From CAIYRG01 sp035632215 (lineage in GTDB: Bacteria; Pseudomonadota; Alphaproteobacteria; Micropepsales; Micropepsaceae), in the NCBI GenBank assembly GCA_035632215.1, contig DASQHF010000007.1:1-12120 (forward strand): a stretch of DNA of 12,120 bases, given 5' to 3'. Positions 1 through 7,800 of the stretch are shown here, piece by piece. Position 1 is the stretch's first letter. Each line of letters starts with the position of its first letter. The translations under genes were made by a program, and so were the position numbers. The notes beneath the pieces were generated by a model. That model ran no database searches and had not been told where the DNA came from. It saw nothing but the letters and a program-made list of their open reading frames with translations.

Positions 1-1863
1 ATTTACACAATGCGGAACTTTACTAACGAAGCGGGCGCGACGTTCAATGTTTCAGCGCCCGGCGGTAGTGGCACTGGATACTGGACGGGCCAATTTGCGC
101 AGGACTTCACAAACGCCGGTAATTATACCGTCAATTCCTCCGGTGCGGCGTATGGTATTTTATCGTGGGAGTCTGCCGCCTATTACAGTCTTGTGAATAC
201 TTCGACGGGTCTGTTCACGGTGACTTCGTCTACCGGGGCGGCCTACGGTTTCGATCTTGTCTACGGAGGAAATCTCCAGAATGATGGTACAATAAACGTT
301 ACCGGCGCCACGGACGTCTTTGCAATTGCGACCCAGGGCGGCTCCGTTACGAACACCGGAGCGATTACCGCTACGGGCAACTCCCCCGGCGCACAGACTT
401 ACGGTATCCGCATAGATCAATCGTACGTTGCTATCACAGTGATGAATTCCGGTACGATTACTGCAAAAACGGCCATCACAAGTCCTATCTACGACCCATA
501 TTCCGAGGGTGAGTCGCTCTCATTGACCAATACCGGCACGATCAATGGCGACATAGACCTGGGTGTGGCCAACCACGATTCGATTGTTAATACCGGAACC
601 ATAAACGGCAATTTCTTTGTGCATGGTGGGTTTGTCACAATAGACCTGCGCGCAGGAACCTTCACCGGATCAATATCCATTGCGCCAGCCTTAGATGCTT
701 ACGCCCGCGACACCATCTATACGGGCAGTGGCAACACGCTGATAAAGATAACCGGGGGCGATACGGCCCTTCAGGCAACGATCACCGGCGGCGTCGGCGG
801 CAACACCACGGTTCAATACGATATCGCGTCCAGCGCCGCACTGCTGACGCACAATGTCGACGGCTCTTGGACGGTGTCGGCCGGCAGTGATGGCGTCGAG
901 ACGCTGACAAACGTCCAATCGCTGATCTTCACTGACGAGACGGTCATGCTCTCTGCCGCAACTCCGTCGCCGCGCGCGGATTTCAACGGCGACGGCAAGT
1001 CCGACTTCTTGATGCAGAGCGATTATGGCCGGGCCGGCATCTGGCTGATGAACGGCACGACGGCGACGAGCAGCGGTCCGATCAACCCGAACCCGGGCAC
1101 GACTTGGCATGCAAAAGCCGGGGCCGATTTCAATGGCGATGGGAATGCCGACGTCTTGTGGCAGAACGCCGACGGCTCGATCGCGATGTGGTTCATGAAC
1201 GGGACAACGATCGCGAACGCAGCGCTTGTTCCGATCAATCCCGGACCGTCATGGCAGATCGTCGGCTCCGGCGATTTCAACGGTGACGGCAAGGCCGACA
1301 TCCTGTTTCGGAGCACGGATGGCACGCCGGCAATCTGGCTCATGAACGGCAACAATATCGTTTCGGGCGCCCTTCCGGGACCCAATCCGGGTACTTCCTG
1401 GCGCTTTGTCGGATCCGGCGATTTCAACGGCGACGGCAAGTCGGACATTCTATGGCAGAACGTCACCGACGGGACGCCTGCGATCTGGCTCATGAATGGA
1501 ACCAGTATTCTCGCGGGTGCCGCGCTCAATGACCCGGGCACGACTTGGAATCTCAAAGCGGCAGGCGACTTCAACGGAGATGGGAAGTCCGATCTCCTTT
1601 GGCAGAATGTGGATGGCACACCGGCAATCTGGCTGATGAATGGAACGACTGTCGTTTCCGGAGCCCTCGCGGGTTTCAATCCTGGAACGACGTGGCAAGC
1701 GGTCGGAACCGGAGACTTCAATGGCGATGGGAAAGCCGACATTCTCTGGCAGAATACCGATGGCACGCCGGCGATTTGGATAATGAACGGGACCTCGGTT
1801 GCCTCCGGCGCCGCCCTCGCAAACCCCGGCTCGCAGTGGCACGCTATCGCGATGGGAGGCTAG
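1..1863 (+). CDS. Mosaic repeat protein: beta-solenoid-like N-terminus plus six FG-GAP/VCBS-type repeats (5' partial)
   Basis: The frame is open from base 1 and the first ATG (position 10) has no ribosome-binding site in the 9 bases before it, so the true start is probably upstream and an export signal may be missing. Numbering from that ATG, residues 6-200 carry a recurring Asn-x-Gly-x-[Ile/Phe] motif (Asn at about 6, 35, 63, 91, 115, 146, 174, 194), as in beta-solenoid or autotransporter-type passenger repeats. Residues about 235-315 form a linker ending in an 'ETLTNVQSLIFTDE' stretch, of the kind seen in RTX-like and large adhesin-like proteins. Residues 324-617 are six 49-residue units, each opening with DFNGDGxxD, a Ca2+-binding-loop-like motif, and containing IWLMNGT. 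Such repeats usually build integrin-type beta-propellers. This suggests a secreted or surface Ca2+-stabilised protein; ligand and function are unknown. No transmembrane helix, LPXTG motif or autotransporter barrel is visible. The 3' end converges on the glucan synthase gene. Confidence 0.85.
   Translation: MYTMRNFTNEAGATFNVSAPGGSGTGYWTGQFAQDFTNAGNYTVNSSGAAYGILSWESAAYYSLVNTSTGLFTVTSSTGAAYGFDLVYGGNLQNDGTINVTGATDVFAIATQGGSVTNTGAITATGNSPGAQTYGIRIDQSYVAITVMNSGTITAKTAITSPIYDPYSEGESLSLTNTGTINGDIDLGVANHDSIVNTGTINGNFFVHGGFVTIDLRAGTFTGSISIAPALDAYARDTIYTGSGNTLIKITGGDTALQATITGGVGGNTTVQYDIASSAALLTHNVDGSWTVSAGSDGVETLTNVQSLIFTDETVMLSAATPSPRADFNGDGKSDFLMQSDYGRAGIWLMNGTTATSSGPINPNPGTTWHAKAGADFNGDGNADVLWQNADGSIAMWFMNGTTIANAALVPINPGPSWQIVGSGDFNGDGKADILFRSTDGTPAIWLMNGNNIVSGALPGPNPGTSWRFVGSGDFNGDGKSDILWQNVTDGTPAIWLMNGTSILAGAALNDPGTTWNLKAAGDFNGDGKSDLLWQNVDGTPAIWLMNGTTVVSGALAGFNPGTTWQAVGTGDFNGDGKADILWQNTDGTPAIWIMNGTSVASGAALANPGSQWHAIAMGG
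979..1860 (+). repeat. Six tandem 147-bp coding repeats (FG-GAP/VCBS units)
   Basis: The Asp codon opening each DFNGDG motif lies at 979, 1126, 1273, 1420, 1567 and 1714, so every interval is exactly 147 nt (49 codons). Six units end at 1860, immediately before the TAG at 1861. Each unit reads DFNGDG-[KN]-x-D, a hydrophobic-LWQ strand, DGTPAIWLMNGT or a variant, a Gly/Ala-rich turn, then PGxxW and a final strand. Unit 4 carries one extra residue in its NVTDG loop, balanced by a shorter later loop, so the period is kept. The DNA has diverged at many synonymous sites, so these are old or selected protein repeats rather than a fresh duplication. Confidence 0.9.
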
Positions 1864-1876
1864 GAAACTATCCCAT
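1852..1876. terminator. Imperfect hairpin spanning both convergent stop codons; possible bidirectional terminator
   Basis: ATGGGA (1852-1857) is complementary to TCCCAT (1871-1876), and TAG (1861-1863, stop of the + gene) is complementary to CTA (1868-1870, the stop of the - gene read on the + strand). GGC at 1858-1860 bulges out, and GAAA at 1864-1867 forms a GNRA-type tetraloop on the + transcript. There is no U-tract after the stem in either direction, so this is not a textbook intrinsic terminator. It is the only candidate structure between two convergent genes with a 4-nt gap. Confidence 0.35.
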
Positions 1877-4800
1877 TGTCACTTTCAGCCGGTGCGTTGT
1901 CCGATCGTCGCGCAAGAGGATCTGAGGCGGCACGCTTGTCAGGATGAGATTGTCGAGCTCGGCCTTCACCACGCCGCGGTTGACGTGATCGGGATTCTCG
2001 ACGCTCACCACATAAGTCGTCTCGCGGAATTTGAGCGTGAGCTCGAAGCCCGGCCAATGCCTCGGTAAGCACGGATCGATGGTGAATTTGTTGCCTTCCA
2101 TCTTGAGGCCCAAGACCGCCTCCGTAGCCACCCGATACATCCAGCCCGCCGAACCCGTGTACCAGGTCCAACCGCCGCGTCCGATATGCGGCGCCACGCT
2201 GTAGACGTCGGCGGCAACGACATAGGGCTCGACCTTGTAGCGGTGGATAGCGGCGTTGCTGGCGGCGTGGTTGATCGGGTTCACCATCGAGAGAATCTCG
2301 TGCGCTTTATCGCCGTCACCCGTCATCGCGAGCGCGAGCGCGGCCCAGATCGCGGCATGCGTATACTGTCCGCCGTTCTCGCGTATGCCCGCAGGATATC
2401 CCTTGATGTAGCCGGGATCGGGCATCGCCTTCTCGAAGGGCGGCGTGAATAGGAGCACCAATCCCTCGTCGCGCTTGACGAGGTATTTGTCGAGCGCCGC
2501 CATCGCGCGCACGGTCTTCGCGCGCTCGCCCGCGCCCGAGATGATGCTCCAGGATTGTGCGATGGAATCGATGCGGCACTCCGCGTTCGCCACCGACCCC
2601 AAGGGCGTGCCGTCGTCGAAATAGGCGCGCCGGTACCAATCACCATCCCAGGCGAAATCGAGCGAAGCTTTGAGCGCGGCCGTATGCGCGCGCCACTTTT
2701 GGGCGCGCTCCGCATCTCCGCGCGCTTCGGCGATTTCGGCGAACGGGAGGAGGGTCGCGTACAGAAACCAGCCGAGCCAGACGCTCTCGCCCTTGCCGTG
2801 CTCGCCCACCCGATTCATGCCGTCGTTCCAGTCGCCCGTTCCCATCAGGGGCAAGCCATGCGAACCGAGCTCACACGCGGTGTCGAGCGCGAGCGCGCAA
2901 TGCTCGTAAAGGGTCGCCTTCTTCTCCGAGACCGGAGGCTGGAAGAAGGCGTCGCGCTCGCCTTCCTTCAGCACGGGACCTTCGAGGAACGGAACCTTCT
3001 CGTCGAGCACCGCGCGATCGCCCGTGACCTCGACATAATGCTTCGCGATATAGGGGAGCCAGATGCGATCGTCGGCCACCCGCGTTCGGACGCCGCGCCC
3101 GGTTTCGGGCATCCACCAATGCTGGACATCGCCCTCAAGGAACTGCCGCGAGGCAGCGCGCAGGATGTGCTCGCGCGCTGTTCTCGGGAGCACGCAGCAG
3201 AGCGAGCTCGCGTCCTGCAACTGATCGCGGAATCCGTAAGCGCCGCTCGATTGGTAGAAGCCCGAGCGCGCCCAAACGCGGCAGGCGATGGTCTGATAGG
3301 GAATCCAGTGATTGACCAGCACATCGAGAGCGCGATCGGGGGTCTTGATCTGCATGCCACCGAGCGTGTCGTCCCAGAACCGCGTCACCGCGCCGAACAC
3401 CTGGTTCAAGTCGGCGGTGCGGTATTTCGCGATCAAGGCTTGGGCTTGCGCCGCGCTTCCCGTCTGGCCCAAGAGCGTGACAAGCTCGATCGATTCTCCG
3501 GCCTTCAACCTCAACGTCGTCTGTAGCGCGGCGCAAGGGTCAAGCCCCGCGCCGGTGCGGTTCGAGAACTTCGTGCCGCGCAGGAGCGAAACCGGTCGCG
3601 ACAAGGTTCCGTTGCGGCCCAAAAACTCGGTCCGATCGCCAGTCCAGCTATTCTGGCGACCGTCGAGATCGATGAAGGTGACTTGGCCGCCGAATTCGTT
3701 GCTCAACGGATTGCGCGCGAACATCGCGCCGGTTTCGGGATCGATCTCGGTGACGATGAAGGGCGCCGATTTCTCGCGCGTTTGGCCGAGCACCCATTCG
3801 ACATAAGCGGTCACCGAAAGATTCCGGGCACGCCGCGAGTGATTGGTGATCTTGAGCCGCGAGATCTTCACCGGGTCGTCGAGCGACACATATTGCAGGA
3901 GCTCGAGCGCGAGCCCGCGCGAATCGTGCTCGAAGCGCGTATAGCCGCGGCCGTGACGGATGGTGTAGCAGGCGTTCGGATCGTGGATAGGCGATGGCGT
4001 CGGGCACCACAGTTCCGCGCTGTCCTCGTCGCGCAAGAAGATCGCTTCGCCGCACGGATCGGAGACCGCGTCGTTCGACCAGGGGGTCAAGCGATTCTGC
4101 TGGCTGTTCATCGCCCAGGTGAATCCGGCGCCCGACGTCGACACCTGGAAGCCGAAAGCCCGGTTGCAGATGACGTTGACCCACGGCGCAGGCGTGACCG
4201 CATCGCCGTCGAGAAAAGTCACATACTCCCTTCCGCCGGAGTCAAAACCGCCTAGCCCGTTGAAGAACTCGAGCGCCGGGCGCGCGGGCGCGGGCTTGGG
4301 CGGAACGGGCGCGGCCGGCACCAGTGCCGGCTGGAAGATCACGGGCTGCTTTGCCTCCTCGATCCGCTTGAACTGTTCGTGAAGCGGGCCGCGCCGCGAG
4401 AACAGCACGGCGCGCGCGATGGTCTGAAGGAGATCGCGCACTTCGGGCGAAATGAGATCGGCGCGAAGCACGAACACGGCGCCCGAAACATCGTCACGCC
4501 CGGCTTTGGGCCGCGACTGGATCGGACGCACGAGGCTCGAGAGCGTCGTCTGGAGATCCTGCAAATAGGAGGAGGCACGCTCGTTCAAGATCACGAGATC
4601 GACGGCCAGGCGCTTCAAGCGCCAATACTCGAATGCGCGCAGGAGCTGCCGCGCCATGTGGACCTGCTCGACGTCGTCGATTCTCAACAGCACGATCGGC
4701 AGATCGCCGGAAATGCCGTGCGGCCACAACATCGAGACGTTGCGTCCGCCGCGCTTCAACACGTCCTGGGTGGCGCGCAAGGTCGGGTCGGAATAGAGCA

Positions 4801-7800
4801 CCCGGTTGGCGATGCGCTGATAGAGATTGGCCTCTTCGGGCCCGATTCCGAGATAGTGGAATTGGCCTTGCGCCTGCGTCCAGGCGAGCGTGATCACGCG
4901 ATCGAAGGCGCTTGCCTCGCGATGCCTGTCGGCGATGTCGAGCGCATCGTCGCGGGTCGCCGCGGCAGCGGTCCAGAACGAGATCCGCGCGGTCGCCCCT
5001 TTGGGTATCCGCACACGGCAGCGCAAGCTGAAGATCGGATCGAGCACGGCGCCTTGCGAATTCGACAAGGGCCAGCCCTCGATGAGACAGCTCGGTTCGC
5101 GGGCGCGCCGTCCGCGGCCCAAGAAACGCGCGCGGTCAGTCTCGAACTGGACGCTGCCGTCCCACTCGCCTTCGACCGCGACGGCATGTGCGGCCCACAC
5201 CTCCTCGTCTTCGGACGATTTTCGCCGCCGCGTGGCGAGAATCGTGTTCGCGCCGGGCACGAACTCCGTCTGCACGAACAGTTTCGCGAAGGCGGGATGC
5301 GCGGCATCCTCTCCGTGCGGCGTAAGAGAAAGCTCGGCATAGGAGGTGATCTCGATCTCGCGCACGCGGCTGCCGAGGTTGGTGATGTCGACGCGGCGCA
5401 CCTCGACATCGTGCTCGGCCGAGACGGCGACTTCGAGAGTCGTCTTCAGCGTGCCGTCGTGGCGGGTGATTTCCGAGCGCCCTTCCGAAAAGGCGAGCTC
5501 GTAGTCGTCTGCCTCGACGCCGGTCGGCTGATAGCCCGCCGACCACACTTCGCCGCTGCGCGTGTCGCGCAAATAGATGAAGCTGCCCCAGGGATCGCAG
5601 GTCACGTCTTCCTGCCAGCGCGTGATGTCGATATTGCGCCAGCGGCTGTAGCCCCCGCCCGCGCCCGTCAGCATCACCGCGTAGGTTCCGTTCGACATCA
5701 GGTGCGTCAAGGGAATGCGGGAATGCGGCGTCTTGTGTCGGCGCTGGATTTCCGAGGCGAGCGTGTCGAGTTTCGCGCTTGCCTGCTCCTTTTCCCGCGG
5801 CGGACGCGCGACCGCGATGTCGCGCGGCATTCGTTCCTGAAGCAAGAGCTCGGTTGCCTGGATGATGGGCTCGGCATGGAAGCGCTCGCGCATGTCGTCA
5901 GTCGAGATGACATCGGCGATCGCGACGATGCTCATTGCCTGATGGTGCGCCATATAGGCGCGCACGATCCCGACCTTTTGCCCTTCCGGAATGCGTTCCG
6001 GCGTGTAGTCGAGCGCCTCGTAGAAGCCATAGACGCCGCGGCCGCCTTCCTCAGCCAGCTTGCGGAAGTTCTTGGCCGCCTCCGCGGGCTCGATCATCGC
6101 CGCAAGCCCGGTGGCATAAGGCGCAATGACGATGTTCTCGCCCAAGCCGCGCTTGTATCCGAGATCGGGGACGCCGAAGCTCGAATATTGGTAGGTCGCC
6201 TCGAGATCGCGCGCGTTGAACTGGGACTCCGATATTCCCCACGGCACATGGCGGTCGCGGCCATAGGCGATCTGGCGACGCACGACGAGGCGGTTCGTCT
6301 GTTCCAGGATGCTGCCCGAAGCTGCCCGCATCACCAGCGCCGGCATGAGGTACTCGAACATCGAGCCGGACCAGGAGATGAGCGCCGAGCCGCGCCCGAT
6401 CGGCGTCAAGGTGCGTCCGAGCTTGAACCAGTGCTTCTGCGGTGCTTCCTCCTTGGCGATGGCGATGAAGCTCGCAAGCCGCGCTTCGGAAGCCAGCAAG
6501 TCGTAACAATTGGGATCGAGCGCCGCGTCTTCGACGCGATAGCCGATGGCGAAGAGATCGCGATCGGCCTCGTAGAGGAAATCGAATTTCGTCTCGTTGA
6601 AGATCTGCACGGCATACTCGGCGACGGATTCCAGCCTGGGGACGAGTTGAGCATCCGGGCGCGGCCCCGAAAGGAGCTGTCCCGCAGGGCTCGACTGCGC
6701 ACTATTCCTTGTCTGCAGCCGGACAAGGGTTTGCGTATCGTCTTCGGCCACAGGCAGAGTGTCGGTCGTATAAGCGAATGCGCCACCACCCGCACCGACC
6801 GCGACACGCGCGGGTTCCTGCCAGCGACCGTTCCGTGCCGCCACCGAGTGCTGAGCCGGTGCTTGCAGATCGCCGCGATGGCTCCTGACCGTGTTCCCGA
6901 TCGCATCGAACCAAAACAGGAAGTTGTCGTTGCTGGCGGTCCCGACCTCCTGGACGAAGGTCCTGGCGGTGGTGGCCAGCGCCTCGGCCGAGGCTTCGAG
7001 CTCGCCCAATTGGCGGTCGAAATCGATCCAATCGTCGGGTTCGCGCTCGACCGCAAGGGCGATCGCGTCCAAAGCGTCCTGGAGCCGCTTAGCGCGCGCC
7101 GCGGGCTTGGCGAGATTTGCGACAAATTCCTCGAGCGATTCCGATGCCAGCGCGATCGCGTCGGCGACGCCGTTCAAGCGCTCGCGCGGATTCTTCGGCG
7201 TCTGCGCTATTTCGCGGCAGGCATGGGCGACCACCATGAGATGACCGATGAGGTTGCCGCTGTCGACGCTGGAGATGTATCGCGGGACAAGCGGGCGAAG
7301 ATCGGCCGTCCCGTACCAATTGTAGAAATGCCCGCGGAAGCGCTCGAGCTTCTTGAGCGTAGCCACGATGCGCTCGAAGCGGTCGACGAGCTCGTTTTCA
7401 CCGATCCATCCGAAGTCGTGCGCGGCGACGATCGAGAGGAGATACAGCCCGATATTCGTTGGCGAGGTTCGATGCGCGACAATCCCGACCGGATCCTCCT
7501 GGAAATTGTCCGGTGGAAGTTCGTGGTCTTCGGGCGTGATGAAGCGCTCGAAGAACCGCCACGTACGCCGGGCAACAAGACGCAGCGTCTGGCGGTCGGC
7601 GGCCGTGAGCGGCTTGTGGCCGGTAATCGGCGGCGAGCGACTCGCCCACCAGGCGACAACGGGCGAGAGCGTCCACACAAGGACGAATGGCACGGCCACG
7701 ATCGCGCTTCTGCTGCGCGAAAGGGAGACAAGGACAAGAACGGCGGCGCTGAATACCGCGCTCGCCGCACACTGGGCCAAGATGCCGCGCCAGTCGCGCC

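Noticed and set aside
10..12. ATG at position 10 as the true start of the repeat protein
   Set aside because: The frame is open to the window edge, there is no ribosome-binding site, and the translation begins inside a repeat motif with no signal peptide.
1023..1766. A 247-codon repetitive open frame on the - strand (repeated SPLKSP-like units)
   Set aside because: Its periodicity is only the reverse complement of the six FG-GAP repeats.
979..1860. The regular repeats as a CRISPR array or satellite DNA
   Set aside because: The period is 147 nt, the repeats are in frame and protein-coding, and they diverge at synonymous positions; there are no unique spacers.
2555..3526. A 323-codon open frame on the + strand
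   Set aside because: It is antisense to the GH94 catalytic barrel of ndvB, with low-complexity composition and no motif.
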